A stretch of DNA of 64,000 nt from Phlebiopsis flavidoalba (GCA_035772785.1 JAOCPU010000015.1:62001-126000), one strand, 5' to 3'. Counted from the first letter of the stretch, positions 38,079 to 50,896 are shown. Made by a program: numbers and translations. Notes: a model not told the origin generated them from the sequence alone.

Positions 38079-40189
38079 TCACTCCTTGGTCTTGGACCAG
38101 ATGCTGTTAGGGCTAATCCAGCCGAAATCGTCATACGCCGTGTTCGAGAAATTCCGTGTCGAAAACGGGTTGTCACTGAGTGGCTCTGCTGTGGCGTGTG
38201 GCAGATCGGCATATGTTGCAACGGCCGGGTCGACAAACGGCTCCCCACGCGGATCAGCTGCGACGCGAGACAGATGAGTTCTTCGGGACCATTTAAGCGT
38301 GCGTGTGCGGGCTGCACTCACCTCTCCGCGGCAGCACGTTCGGCATCGCGTGCAACTCGTCAAACACGCTGGCGTTTGTTCGCGGGTCCGTGAAATAGGG
38401 GTGCTTCAACAAGTGACGCAGCCTGATTCGGTTGTAGGGATCGAGCGTCAGCAGCTGTCAGAGCGGTTATGTCAGAGAAAACTGTGTGATGTGTGCGACA
38501 GAAAATGACGAACCCCGCCATGACGTCGGCCTGCAGCTCGGTCAGATACGTGGACCGCAGCTGGAAGTACTGCCACGGCTTTTTGCCCAGCCGCTGCCAC
38601 TTGACGAAGCTGTTCATGGTGCGCTGCTGATCTGGGAACAGGGCCTGCATGCGCGAGGGCGGCAGGGTCAGTTTCTACGGCGGCTCAGGAGAAAGAGGGA
38701 CACGCCACAACGCACATCGCCCCACAAAAGCAGGTCGAACATGAGGCAGCCGAGGCCCCACCAGTCGACCATCACGCCGTAAACCACTCCGCGTTGCGCA
38801 TCTCGGGCGCGGTATACTCGCGCGTGCCGATGAACTTCTTCGAGTACCCGCGCGTGTAGTCGAGTGGCGCGCCTGGCTCGACGTCGTAGTTGCGCTTCCA
38901 CTCCTCGGGCGGCGTCGCCCGGCGCGAGCCACGCGTTCGGTGAGTCGGCGATGCGGATGCGCGCGCGGTCGCAACGCTGTGCCAGGCACAATGAGGATGT
39001 TCTCAGGCTTGATGTCGCAGGTGGATGGGCATAACCCATGTCGTGCAGAGCGTCGATGCCAAGCGCCTGTGCGGACGGACGCGGTCAGCCTCGTGTGGCC
39101 AGCAACAATCTGCACTCACAATTTGGGGCTATCCATCTGGTGATGGCCGAGCTCTTGAACGGGCCCTTCGAGAAACGTGAACAGGTCGGTCTCCATGACC
39201 GTCCTGCAACGTTTGTCGATAAACACGCGTGAAAGAGTCGTTTTGACGAGAAAACTCACCATTGACAAACACGATGCTCTCGGGTCTTTGCACCACCCCG
39301 TGAATCTCCATAAGCCATTTTCTCGCGAGTTCGTCCGCGGACGCGATCCTCTTGTAAGCCAGGAGCTCCGAGGTGAGGCCCTTTAGCTTCTCCTCCGCGT
39401 TTATCGTGGAATACTTTCGGGCAAACCTTCGCGCAGAAGACATGGCCGGTCGAGGTCTCACGCGCGACATACGCCGATGGGTACCGTGAAGCCTCCCGGT
39501 GCTTTCAGCGTCAGCGCATTCCGCAAGAACTGTACACTGGTGGCCCGACCCGCGTGCTGATGACCGCGGAATCGTTTTTTTTGCGAATGCGGCCGTCCGA
39601 TAGGCAACAGACTTTCTGGGGGAGCATGGCGGGGAGCCGAGACTGGAAGCAGGTGATCGTCCTTCGATGCGGAGGGACCCGAGTCCCAAATCGTCGACGA
39701 ACGTGCAATCGGCGGGAGTTGGGCTGAGTGCGCACCCGGCCGACGAGACGGATCCGGGGCTGAGCGGTGAAATAGCAGTGAGGCTGATACGTGGCGTGAC
39801 TGGCTCGACGGGATCCTCAGAGGCATCCGAGAGCTGGACTGCGAGTCGAAGTCCTCGGGCTCCGAGCCTGGATCGAGGACCAGGGGAGATAGAGCTCGAT
39901 AAGACCAGCCTTAGACGGGGAGAAGCCTCGAGGTGGGGGGATCGTGATCCTCAGAAGGGGAGGGCGCGAAGAGGATTCGGGGCCAATAAAGACGCGTTTT
40001 CCTTGTTTGTGAGAGGTCGGGGTGGTCTGCTCGAGGAACCAGAAGGGTTCGATGTAGAAGAAGACCCGCACATCGTGCGCTGCTGTGAGGGTGGCCGTGA
40101 AGACTGAAGAGCTCGCTGAGGGCATTAGAACGAGGGAGGGTGCTTTTGGACGGAGGTGGTTTGGGGTTATGTGGGAAGATGGTGGACAT
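38079..40189 (-). CDS. Serine/threonine protein kinase
   Basis: Starts MSTIFPHNPKPPPSKST at 40189. A variable N-terminal region (to about 39.55 kb) is followed by the N-lobe, with VARETSTGHVFCAKV carrying the likely ATP-binding lysine, and ELLAYKRIASADELARKWL as helix C. The catalytic loop lies near 39.01-39.05 kb: LHDMGYAH then DIKPENILIVPG, with the HRD arginine recovered only if one inserted T is removed. The DFG position reads IADSPNAWLAP. Then come a YTAPEM-type activation-segment end, GVMVDWWGLGCLMFDL and, after the kinase domain, a C-terminal extension ending NPFSTRNFSNTAYDDF, GWISPNSIWSK and TGA at 38079. The extension with an N-F-S-x-T-A-Y-like segment suggests an AGC-type kinase. 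Substrate and pathway cannot be assigned. Confidence 0.8.
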
Positions 40190-40231
40190 GGCGGGCGAGT
40201 GTGTGGGAGACAAGGGACTACGAACAGTGTC

Positions 40232-40810
40232 TCAGAAATAGGTTGGTTTTAAAAGGGACCGTGCTGGCCTGGCCACGCATGATTTCGTCGAGAGAGCCGC
40301 CACAAAGTGGGTGATCGTGAAGGGGAGTTCCCGAGATGGCAGTTCCGGATTGATTCGTCCTCCTCTTCTTGAAGGTTGCTTCTGCTGTGCAAAGTGAGAA
40401 TGTACCCGCCAATCCGTCGATGAGCCCAAGGAATCGCCAACGCTACCTGGGAGCGAGGCATGCGGATCAAAGACCCACAAACGGTGTCGCTGACAAGGAG
40501 AGCAAGTCATGATGAGGGTAGCATAGGTTAATTCTTGGTGCCGTCGGCGCAGAACCGGTGGCCGACTGAGCTTGTGTGAGCTGGAGAAAACCCGGGGTAG
40601 AGGATCGACTAGAGGAGACGATGATCCCAAGTTAGTGCTATCTGAGTAAGTAGGGGTAGATCCGGAGGCAATGGTCGGGTAAAAAAGTGAGAATGTTGTC
40701 CTTTCCTTATCGATCGTCGTGGTGCACGATGTCGCTTTTCCAGGACACCCATGGGGGCAATGACCAGCAGGTGTGCTTGTTGTGGGCCAGTCAGACCACC
40801 AGATGGCCAT
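40232..40810 (-). CDS. Unsupported 192-codon open frame upstream of the kinase
   Basis: An ATG-initiated frame (MAIWWSDWPTTSTPAGHCP) without interruption, ending 43 bases before the kinase start and on the same strand. Rich in Ser, Thr and Pro, with no motif or similarity recognised. It may be the kinase's leader or promoter by chance, a skipped upstream exon, or a small separate gene. Confidence 0.2.
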   Translation of the reverse strand: MAIWWSDWPTTSTPAGHCPHGCPGKATSCTTTIDKERTTFSLFYPTIASGSTPTYSDSTNLGSSSPLVDPLPRVFSSSHKLSRPPVLRRRHQELTYATLIMTCSPCQRHRLWVFDPHASLPGSVGDSLGSSTDWRVHSHFAQQKQPSRRGGRINPELPSRELPFTITHFVAALSTKSCVARPARSLLKPTYF

Positions 40811-41151
40811 TTAGGCAGCACGCAGGGGTTTCAAAAAGATGCGAGAAGCAGTGCGAATGCTGATTCATAATTGTGAAAATGGTCGCGCTCGACGCGGCAG
40901 ACAGCGGCGAGTGAGCAAGTCGACGTCGAAAGACAAGCCACGAGCTTGGCCGAGCGCCCGCCACAGACAGAAGAGTGACGATCCCGTCACATCCTGCATC
41001 ATTAACTTTTTTTGACTAACGCGTAAGGGTGGCCGTCACGCATCACGTCGCTCGGTGAAATTGCGCGCGAGGTTCGCGCAACGACTTTGACCCCTACTTC
41101 CCACAAGCGCTGAGGTCTGATTGGCGACCTGCTCGTAGTGGACGCGGAAAC
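40811..41151. other. Divergent promoter region before SCC3
   Basis: About 340 bases with no coding signal, holding the presumed SCC3 promoter. No obvious TATA or CCAAT element was placed. Confidence 0.35.
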
Positions 41152-44100
41152 ATGTCGACAGCTCCTCGCCGCTCACACAGAGAGCGGAGGAACACCGCAG
41201 GCATCCCAATTTGTCTCCTGTACGTGGCACGCCGTAATTTCGAGCGCACATCGCGTGACGACAGTATCCATAGTCGAAACAGCAGTCAACTCAGCAAGAG
41301 AAAGCGTTCCGAAGCAGGTTCCGACGACGGGAATTCTGACTCTGACCACAGCAGAACTAGAGGGTGAAGATGCGTTATGGCGAAGAAGACTACACAGCGC
41401 CCAAGCTTAGCCAAGCCAAGATAGAAGGAAGTTGAGAAAGACCCTGCAGCTACCAGGTGAGGCCAAACCTGTGGCGAAACGCGGAAGGGGGCGTCCTCCA
41501 GGGACAGGGAAACCTCGCGCACCGAAGGCGGTTGCGGCCTATAGGTGCAAGCCCAGGAGAGGCCGCCCAAGGAAAGGTGCAGGGGAATTCAATGCAGAGC
41601 AGGTGGCGAAGAGCACACCAAGATTGCAAATGATCAAACCCCTTGTTCCTGTGTGAGTACAACCTTCTTATAGTCGTCCTAGAGTGTGAGATGGTGACCC
41701 GCGGCAGATGCGTAATCATGAACCCTTCTGCATTGGCACTCCAGTCCACAGTCGAAGAACTTCCTTCGAATCGCTTTCGCATACCCCGGACGCGTCTCTC
41801 GCCGAACTTTCTCACAGGCATCATGCGCGCCTGTGGGTGTGCAACGAGACCATTTAGCCGCAGATAGCGCCGTCGACTACGACCGCGTCGTCGACGGTCT
41901 TGACTACATCACTGAGGCCCTGAAGCAGAATGACACCCCCGATATACCCCCTCACGTCAAAACTACCCGCATTCAAGCACTTCAGATCATCGCTATCCGA
42001 GTTCTTGTCTCGCCTTATTTCCTATCCTCGGCTGCACTCGGCCAGTTGTACACCACAGATCTCGTCGTAACCTTGTCGACATGGGTTTTTGCCATGAGCA
42101 GCCAGTCCTCTTCGTAGCTTCCGGCACACAGCTACAGTGGTTGCCCTCGAGATTGAGACAGCCCTATGTGAGGTCACAGCAAGCGTTTGAAAAGGAGGCG
42201 GAGATGCTTAGCCGCCAGAAAGAGGGCGAACGGAAAACGCAAGAAAGGAAAGGGGGAACCCAGCACTGAGCGCGCGAGAAGGAGCTCGACCAGCAAGGCG
42301 CAGGAAGTTCGTATTTGAACTTTTGTGACGCGCGAACGTATCCGCTGCGCAGCCTATCGCAGAAATTCTTGAAGGATTTCGTAGACGGGTAAGTAAATAG
42401 TATTTATCTCGCATTTATTCGACTGAGCAGGGTCATCACAGTGTATTTGTGAATCGATATCGAGACACCGATCCGAACATTCGCGCGGAGTGTGTACATG
42501 CGATGGTGTCTCTGGTTCACCAAATATCCGGCGCAATTTTCTGGGACGGCTCATATATCTTCGTTACAGGTCGGCTGGGTGCTCTCAGATGCCAACACAT
42601 TGGTCCGGCTAGAAGCCGTCAAAGCATCTCTCGCTCGCATACGCGCAGACCGAATATATCGGTGTAGGCGCGCTTTCTACAAATAAGCAAACTACTTCAG
42701 TCCGAGCGGATTTCAAGCCACGACTCGTCGAGATGGCTATAGAGTGACACCGAAACTCAGCGTCCGATTGCTGGGCGATCTAGTTTACAGGTTCTCAAGC
42801 AATCGGGACGAGCACGGATTGCTCGAGGATGAGCAGAAAGAGGGAACGACTCTGTCTATTGGTCTTTGACGAAGAAGCATAAGATCCGTCGTTACCACGT
42901 GGGCGGACGATCGTCAAGGGTGTGTGGCAAGAGAGTGTCGAGGAGCGACTCGTGGGACGGAAGCCGAAACGCAAAGGATAAGAGCCGCGCGAGTGCATCA
43001 AGGCATTTGCTATGCTGCTCGTTTCAGTGGAGCCGTTGTGCGCTCGGAGGATAAAGGCAAGGGCCTCCGGGATGACGACGACAATGGTGCTTTGGACGCT
43101 ACGTATTTGAGATTGCAGGCCAGTCCTAAGGCCTCAACCAAGCAGTGCACGACGTGGAAAGAGTCGTGTCGATAGTGGGGAAACGTGATAACAGACATAG
43201 GGCGGCACCCGCCTTGAGGCCGTTTGAAGCGACTTTGGGACGACCGTCGAGCCTCAACCGTAGCGCGACTGGGAGGATCCTGCTGGACAGTCCTTCGTTC
43301 CTTGATCAGGTCCCTGGGGGGCTGGGCAGTAAGGAGGATTTGGGGGGGACTCAAAAAACACAAAAACGCGAAAGATGGCGAGGGCAAGCATGCCCTTCTG
43401 GATGAGGCTGGTGTCGACGATGGTTGTGGAGATTGGAGAGTGTCGAAGAAGGGTGTCTTGCTCGAGGTGCATACTTGCAGCTCGTGTGCGTGGAAAAGAA
43501 GCCGATGTCTGCTGTCATGCTATGCAAAAAGGTGCGAATAATTAGATTATATGCGTGGTGTTATGCTTCAGGTAGAAGCTTCTTAGGGCCGAAGACGAGA
43601 CTGTCCTCCTCGGACATTACTCGTAGCACTAATCAAGGGACTACCGCCTCTGTTTGTCAAGTATCAAACGGATGCGGCGGGGGGAGAATGTCGGATGTCC
43701 TCATCCTACCGCAACTCATGTGAAACTTAGATTATGTATCTCGCAGAGATGCGTATGATGACGTGTGAGGATCCTCGTATCGTCTTCTATTGCAATCCTC
43801 ATCGAACGCAAAACCTAGGCATATTCCAATATCGTTGTGGGACGACAGTGATCAAGCAGCTTCATGTCACATTCAGCCCCCCATTGGTTCTTGCGAATGC
43901 TGTCGTTGCCACAAATTCGTTTTATGATCGACGCGGTACTAGTTTATCCAACTACTAACAGCACGAAGATTCTCGAGCTTGAGGAAGAAACTATCTACGA
44001 ACGGCATTGCGAGACACAATCAAGGTGGGGCCGTGACGAGCTTGAGCTTGCGTCGTTCACTGAAGACGATTTGGTCATTTCTCTTGCTGCCATCTGCGCC

Positions 44101-46350
44101 CGCCTGTCATCATTGGCGGGCACCCGGGACTTGACTGGGTGGATGGAGGAAGACGAGACTGGCAAACAGAGTAGTGCGTGGGACATCATTAGCGCGCTTG
44201 CTGAACGGGGCCGTCTTGGGTATAGGGAAGAGGAAAAATGTGAGGTTGTCCGTTCATGTTTCTTGGGCATGTCTGATGCTTCCAAAGATGATCGATCATG
44301 CAATGAGTCTTTTTGACCCTGTATATAATCTGGAAGGCGCGTGGGCTGACGCATACTGCCGAGCCTTCTGCAGAAGAAGCCCAGCTTCGCGAGGAAAGAT
44401 ATCAGATTGAAAGAGTGCCGAGATTCGCTGGTGTGGAGAAGCTCACCGAGTTTGCCATTGGCACTCAGTCGAATACTGTGCGGACGGTGTTAAACGTGCG
44501 GTAAAGGACCATCTAGTCAATTTTTAACCACGTCTCGACAGTCTAAAAGCTAGCATACAGGCATTCCGAGAACCTCATGAACCTACACATTCTCTTTGCT
44601 CCCCCCACAAGCAGATGTAGATGAGGCCAGCGTGACTCCAACCGCGCAGTCCCTGCCTCTCATTCTGGGACGAGGGTTTTGAAGTTCATATCGTTGCGCT
44701 AGGATTTGTGCAAGCAGAAATTGAACGCTACGCAGAAGATATGGGGAAGAGCTTTCCCGCAGCACCTCCGAGGAAAGCGACACAATCGAAAGTGATAACG
44801 GAACCGTTCTGACAAGAGAAAGCACCGAAGGACCAAGAACAAAGGTGTCAATGCTTAAGAAAACGCAGACCCCGAAACTTCGAAACGTTACGTCTCACGG
44901 TCGTTGCTCATACAATCGTTTACCAGTACTCTCTCATAACTTTGTCAGCTGCAAAAACCTCCCAGAATCGTCGCTCGAGAGCGAATACCATCTTCATGGG
45001 CGTGTGCGTTACGCACCTTCTTTTGTCGTGCCATATCAGAGCCGGAGCGGTACACTTCCCAACAATTGTGCAACTCTGTTAACGCATCACGGTAGGCTCG
45101 GTCTCCCTCCTTTGACATGTCCGTGCGAAAGTTGCGGTAGAGATGTTGAGAGCCCAAGAGGGTCTGTACAACGGAACAACGCGAGGACATGTGGTGGCAG
45201 ACCAATTGCGACACATGCGTTGCGGGATGTGAGTTTCAACGATTCTCATAGTCATTACTTATGACATTCTCATCATCTATCCAGTCATTCCCAACTGTTC
45301 CTGGACGGAATTGTTCGCAACGAGGACAACACAGTGGCGCTTGCAAAGGTGCTCTCCACCGCCTTTATTATCCGCGGCGCACAGTTATCTGTTGTGTACG
45401 ACGAATCGAATCCCAGCATATCATCAACCTTCACACAACGGGCGATCATCATGGGCTCTGTAAACGGATAAGTGCTTACGATGCTGCGGGAAACAAGAAG
45501 GCTAAGACCAAGATGATTATCTTCTTCAAATGCCTGTCCCCCTTGTTGGCTGCAATTGAACCTCGCGCGTCACTCCAGATGTAAGCTTGCTTTTTCAGAC
45601 TCCCAATGATCAGCGATATTGACCGTCCTTCCAGTAAAGCATATCTAGACCAGACACTAGCTCAAGCTAAAATAGAGGTTTCCCGGCCCACTTCCAAACT
45701 TTGGGACTCGGTATCGTGCATACGGAGAAACGGTTGACCAACTCAAAGGATAAAGGTACGTCGTGTCATACCTTACTGCAGCACTAGTACTGATCGTTCT
45801 GAAGGCACCAAGGCCGCGGTCGAGTGTCAAGGAAGGGTGCTAAGACAAACGAGATGGTCACCACTGACGAGGAGGCACGCGATTGAAGCGGAGGAAGTGG
45901 AGGGTCTTATGACAGCAGACGAGGAAGTTTCCAACCCCCCAAGCCCAAACGCCCCCGTGGCAGACCTCGCAAGGTACGGCCGGCGGAGTCAGGAACGGAT
46001 GGCGAAGGTATGGCAACCGGCCAGCTTATGACGCCAAAGGCCAAACCAAGACCCCCGTCCCGTTCGCAAAGCGAAGACTCCGGAGGCCCAAAGTCGTTCA
46101 CCAACGCGCTCAGCCGTCAATTGCTGAAATGGCAAACTCCAGCTCGATCCCCATCATTGTCGCAATCACCCCCCGACTACACCAGAGCCTGAGGAAGTCC
46201 CGGAGACCGATGTTGAAAGGGACTCCAGTAGCCTCTCGCAAGCGTGCCCACTCACCAGATGATGAGCAGGACCGAAGAAATCGAATCTCCATCTGTTCGC
46301 CCCTGCTGAAGAACCTTCATCGCCGAATGCCTCTCAAGAGACGCATATAA
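41152..46350 (+). CDS. SCC3: Cohesin subunit SCC3 / STAG (stromal antigen family)
   Basis: HEAT-repeat subunit that binds the Scc1 kleisin and DNA in the cohesin ring, needed for sister-chromatid cohesion. Starts MSTAPRRSHRERRNT at 41152. Two AT-hook-like segments follow (KRGRGRPPGTGKPR, then RRGRPRKG, about 41.48-41.58 kb). The STAG domain contains VDYDRVVDGLDYITEALKQ and LTSKLPAFKHFRSSLSEFL. The stromalin conserved domain, near 42.45-42.65 kb, has RYRDTDPNIRAECVHAM and VGWVLSDANTLVRLEAVKA. HEAT-type helices follow, for example ELASFTEDDLVISLAAICAR (44.05 kb), IIFFKCLSPLLAAIEPR (45.5 kb) and LAQAKIEVS. The tail has another AT-hook (PKRPRGRPRK, 45.95 kb) and a Ser/Pro-rich end near 46350. Many short introns and frequent frame breaks; the last codon is approximate. 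Confidence 0.92.
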
Positions 46351-46461
46351 GCGAATGTTTGCAAGTTAGGCGGAACGCATACGCCACTAATAATACCACT
46401 TTTGAGCTCTTTCGGGGTAGACATGCCTTTTCTAATTTATGGCAATGTGCTCATCTTCGTT

Positions 46462-46591
46462 TTTGCTCGTGCAATCTGCTGTATCTTACATCATGCTCAA
46501 TATACTCCCCACGTATTTTGCTAGTGCTTTCATGACCTTTCCACCTACTGTGCCTTGTAAATATTGCTCCGCAAGCTCGACTTACTTCTAG
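46462..46591 (+). repeat. Direct repeat, left copy (pairs with 50660-50788)
   Basis: About 130 bases sharing most positions with 50660-50788 in the same orientation, including GTATCTTACATCATGCTCAA, TATTTTGCTAGTGCT, TCATGACCTTT and GCAAGCTCGACT. It sits just after SCC3 and may derive from its 3' flank. Confidence 0.75.
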
Positions 46592-47559
46592 TAAAAATAT
46601 ATGAACAACTATACTTCACCGACCTAAACGGCGGCGAGTGTGACCTGTGATGCATACAAACGGGAACCGGCGACGACGACGGCCCGCCCCAGTGACTGCG
46701 CCACTTGTGACTCAGACCCGCGGCGGGCAGCAACGAGCGCTACCATCGTCGTGGCAGGCGCGGAGATTTTCCGGCCAACAGCACGCTGTGTGACATCCCT
46801 TTCGGGTTGGGTGAAACACACAACCATAGTATACGGCACAGAGGACCTTGTCGTCAATATCGGTCAATTTGTCATCAAGTGCTTTCGGAGCACAGAACTC
46901 GTGCAGAACGTGCTACATTTGCGCTGACCTGCATGCACCCACGCATCGTTCCAACAAGGTGAGTCGCCTACTCTCGGATTAAAAAGGATGTATTTCTTGT
47001 GTCCGGTACACGCCACACAAGGGCGTCGCGATTTATAATACCACTTTCTTGTCTCCAACATTCTCGCGCTGTGCTAATCTGACGTGGGTTTTCGCCGGTC
47101 ATAGAGGATCACTCGAGGCGCGAAAGTTCGACATTGTATAGACGAAGCAAACGCGTGTACTTATCTTGCCATTTCAGAGCAACCCACTTACACGCTTCCT
47201 CACGTATAAGCAGAACTTCAAGAGTCGCCAATAGCCGAGCAAAAAATCCCGGATCCAACTTCTCATACGCCGCCTCCTGGCAACGCTGTCATAATAAAGT
47301 GAGAATTTTGGACATCACATCTATTACGCAATGACGACTGAATGGTACTACTTGCCTTTCGACTCTGTTAATCTAGACGCACCTTGTGGGCGCATTCGCA
47401 CTGACGATAGACATGTTTTTCCTCCGGAATTAGATACACACGCACTATTGAGAGGCATCTACTACTTCATCTGAACGTCAAGTTCGTTTGCCGTACCACG
47501 TGGCATATCGGTCCACAAGAAAGGAGGGTACTCCGCTATCGTCTGGGACTAGATGGATG
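46592..47559. other. Interval between the left repeat and FunK1 D
   Basis: No recognised gene. A 95-codon open frame at 46640-46927 has no identifiable motif. The right end may include upstream exons of the FunK1 gene. Confidence 0.35.
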
Positions 47560-50200
47560 AAAGTGTTGCATTCTTACCTTGTACCTCTTTTCTGGATGCG
47601 TATTTGCCAGGAGACGACTTCACTCAGCCACAATGTCCATGACATCACAAAAGCGTTGAGGGCAGGCATTCAGGACAGCGACTAAGGAAGTCGATAGATA
47701 CATCCCGCTGGTATGTGAACAGCTTCTGGTATCATATTCTGTCTAGACTGAGGTAAATGTCAGTGCCAAGCATTGAAAACGGTGTTCTGTGCTCGTCGTC
47801 CTCGTACACAGTGAAGCAGACCGCCGATCGAATTGGAGATTCGTATGCGGATCACGAACCCAGTCTCACTAATGTTTTAAGAAAGGGTCCCGGCCAGGAG
47901 GCATCGGAGATCGAGCCACCCGCGAATTACCCTAAATCGAAAAGATGGTTCAAGGCGAAGGTCGGCTTTGCGTGGAGCATATGCCACATAGAGATCAAAT
48001 TGAAAAGGTCAGACGACCCGTTTGCTGAGGGCAAACAGTCAGCGAGCAGGACACGCAATCAAATCACAAGATACCGTGGCCGAGACATTCTTACGCCAAC
48101 ACCGAGAATTTGTCTTCCTGGTCATCATATTTGGCAACATGGCCCGTCTCACTCGCTGGGACCATGCCGGAGTTATCACCCACCGAGTCTTTTGATTACT
48201 TAAAAGACGCATCTCCACTCTTCACCTTCATCCATCGACTCTCGAAGGCTACTCGCGAGGGCCAGGGATTCGATGCCAGCGTTAGCCCCGCAGATGAGGA
48301 GATCAGGTCCTGGAGCTGACGCGCTATGGCGCTTCAGTCACCAACGCAACGAGAAACGATTCGTTGAAGCAATGCTGGAGAATCCTGATCTTTACCCCAT
48401 TGATCAGGGTATGCTTCGCCACTACTCCTGTCGATTTTGACTGAGTTCGATCCTCCAAGCTCGAATGCCGTGTCTCAGACACTCTTCCCAAAGATAGCAA
48501 GCTCAAGGGATACGAGGGCAAGCAGTTGACTCTACTCACTGGCAAACAGCATGTTGCGTAGCTACTCACCTACTGGTCGCGCGACCAAGGGATACATCGC
48601 CTATGCGGTTGGCCTGAGGCGCCCTACTATTTTTGAAGATATCCTGGAGACCGGTATCTGCGAGTGTAACCCAGAAGCTGAAACGGTACCGCGATCTGTA
48701 CGCACATGACGTTCCGCACATCGCCAAATTGATTAGCGCGGCGGACACACAAAATAATCGTAAGGACAAAACATTTCTGCAATCATCCCCTGGATACTGA
48801 TGATGATGTATATGATAATAGAGGGAGAAAGTCTAGAAACGCGGACCCAGGACTGCAAAGGCGTCCCAAATGCTCAAAAAACGAGTTTCAAACCCGTCTG
48901 GTCCTCGAAAACAATAGGTGTTCCCCTGAGCGAGCATGATAATTCTTGGAGCCTGATCATTATATTCAACCAAGTGTTAATCGGTGAGCACGGTATGTCG
49001 GAAACGAGCAAGGGTTTTTGTGCTCAGCTTCTGCTTGATAGCTCACAAGCGTGCATGGGAAAAAAGCAAAAATTCTTCATCGAGACATCAGCTCACAAAT
49101 CGGCAACATACTCATCGACATACATTCTCCGAATATGCGGTATCCCTCCGGGTTCATTGAACGTGTGGGATCTGAGCAAGCACGAAAGCGAGCTCAAGAA
49201 ACAGACTCGTCACGCGCACGCGCGGTACGCCCTGTGTTGTCACGTACACCTACACACAAAGTCTATGCTCTGATGCTTTCAATGGTCAGGGTACGTGGGC
49301 TTTCATGTCCGGGCCACGACTAAGGTTTCCGACTAAGCCATTGGAGGTCTCCGACGACTTAGAGGCAATCATTCACGCTTTCGACTATTGTGTCCTCCGC
49401 TTCCATCGCACTACCTTCACCGACTACTCTACAACAAAATCCCGAGCCTGGGTCGGAAGATTTCAACGCGGACCTTGCCAGATTCATTGGAGATTTCTTT
49501 TTCCAGGATCAAAGAGAGGGAGAGTATTGGTACGGGGGAGATGGCAAGTTTAACGCATACGGCCGGAGGACATTCCCATGGTCATTGCGAAAAAGACAAC
49601 ATACTCTCACGACTCCTCAAAAGCCTCCACGACCTTTGCTCTGCGCACTACAAGTCACTTGACTTAGAAGACCTGCAGAATTACGGTGGGATGCCACAAG
49701 AACTTGAACCTCTGCCCGACCCTGCAGCTTCGATCTCAGGCACAATGACCTTGACGCTCTCATTTCCGCCGCTCTCGAGACTGAATCTCCGTCTCAGGAC
49801 ACTAGACTCACCGAAGCTTCCATTGCTATAGCCGCACCCACTCCCAGTTATCATTTGAAGGATCCTCTCACAACCCACGCCGCAATTCTCACAGTCTTTT
49901 CTGAGGCCATAGCCGCAATCAAGACAAACGCGAAGCGATGGAAAGATTCATCGACTCAATCTGTCGACACCGACTTCGAGGTCCCCGAAAATAAAACGTT
50001 CGACCAGTTCCTCAACCTTCCCTCCTTGGGCTGGGTCCACGACAAGGATCCTTCGATAAGTATGGTGGACGGGTAGCAGCTCAAAGCGGAAGATTGACGG
50101 CCACTCAAACTCATCATTCAAGCGATCCAGGAGATCCAGGAGCACTAGCGGTTGTTCGCCTCTAGGCTCCGCGATAGAGACAGAGTCTATGGACACGTAA
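47560..50200 (+). CDS. FunK1-family protein kinase D (different subtype)
   Basis: Fungal-type kinase of the more common FunK1 layout, not a copy of A-C. N-terminal LDAYLPGDDFTQPQC (47.6 kb) is followed by a possible intron near 47710-47753. Next come WSICHIEIKLKRSDDPFAEG, NQITRYRGRDI, REFVFLVIIFGNMARLTRWD and YLKDASPLFTFIHRLSKAT. The N-lobe has SPTGRATKGYIAYAV and a lysine in FLKISWRPV (48.65 kb). The catalytic loop KILHRDISS plus NILIDIH lies near 49.09 kb, followed by VWDLSKHESELKKQT (W-D again in place of DFG), GTWAFMSGPRLRFPTKPLE, and a basic Ser-rich tail (KRKIDGHSNSSFKRS) ending TAA at 50200. The start is uncertain; an in-frame ATG at 47757 would drop the first segment. Frames change often. 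Confidence 0.75.
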
Positions 50201-50896
50201 ATGTACGAGGATATATCAATATATTGACTCGAAAGTCGGTTTTAATTTAGCAAGTGGCTCATTGATTCCCGGATTACCGCATAGTAGGATACCAAGATGT
50301 GCTCGTCCGACGCAAATGACACGGAGATTTAACTTGACATTGTCGCTTCTGGTGTAGTCATCCGCGCCACGAGAGGTGGACACATCGAGCCTGAGACTTA
50401 CGATATGTGGACGGATGCAGTCGGGACGCAGTGGCCGAGCTCGGAACTCGCAGAACGTTTTCATTGTCTTGGAGCGACTGCAAAGGTTCCACATGTGAAC
50501 AGACGTATCATATGAATTTCTCCATGACCGCTAGACCAACTAGCATAAACTAAGATCTGACTTTTCATGTACCATATTTTCGTCGTAAAATTTCGTGGAA
50601 GTCCAAGGTAGTGTGCAAGTTCCTGAAGATTCGATCCGCAAGTTCGCTGAGGGCCTTAGTCTTGCTCGTTCAATTTGTTGTATCTTACATCATGCTCAAA
50701 ATACTCCGAGCATATTTTGCTAGTGCTCTCATGACCTTTTTGTCTCGAGGCTTGCGACTATTGGTTGCAAGCTCGACTCACTTCCAGGCGAAAGTGTGTA
50801 TGCAGTACTCTCAAGAGCGGAAATCCGAGTCGTTATGATGGCTTGCTCGGCGTCATACTTAGGGCGCCTATACATCCTTTCCTCGACCACCACTCG
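50201..50896. other. Intergenic region containing the right direct repeat
   Basis: Between FunK1 D and MIC10. Apart from the repeat at 50660-50788 I see no feature. Confidence 0.4.
50660..50788 (+). repeat. Direct repeat, right copy (pairs with 46462-46591)
   Basis: Right-hand partner of the repeat after SCC3. The two copies bracket about 4.1 kb that contains FunK1 D. No terminal inverted repeats or transposase frame were found with them. Confidence 0.75.

Noticed and set aside
46462..50788. FunK1 D with its flanking repeats as a transposable element
   Set aside because: No inverted repeats, target-site duplication of defined length, transposase or reverse transcriptase was found, so only a repeat-flanked segment is claimed.
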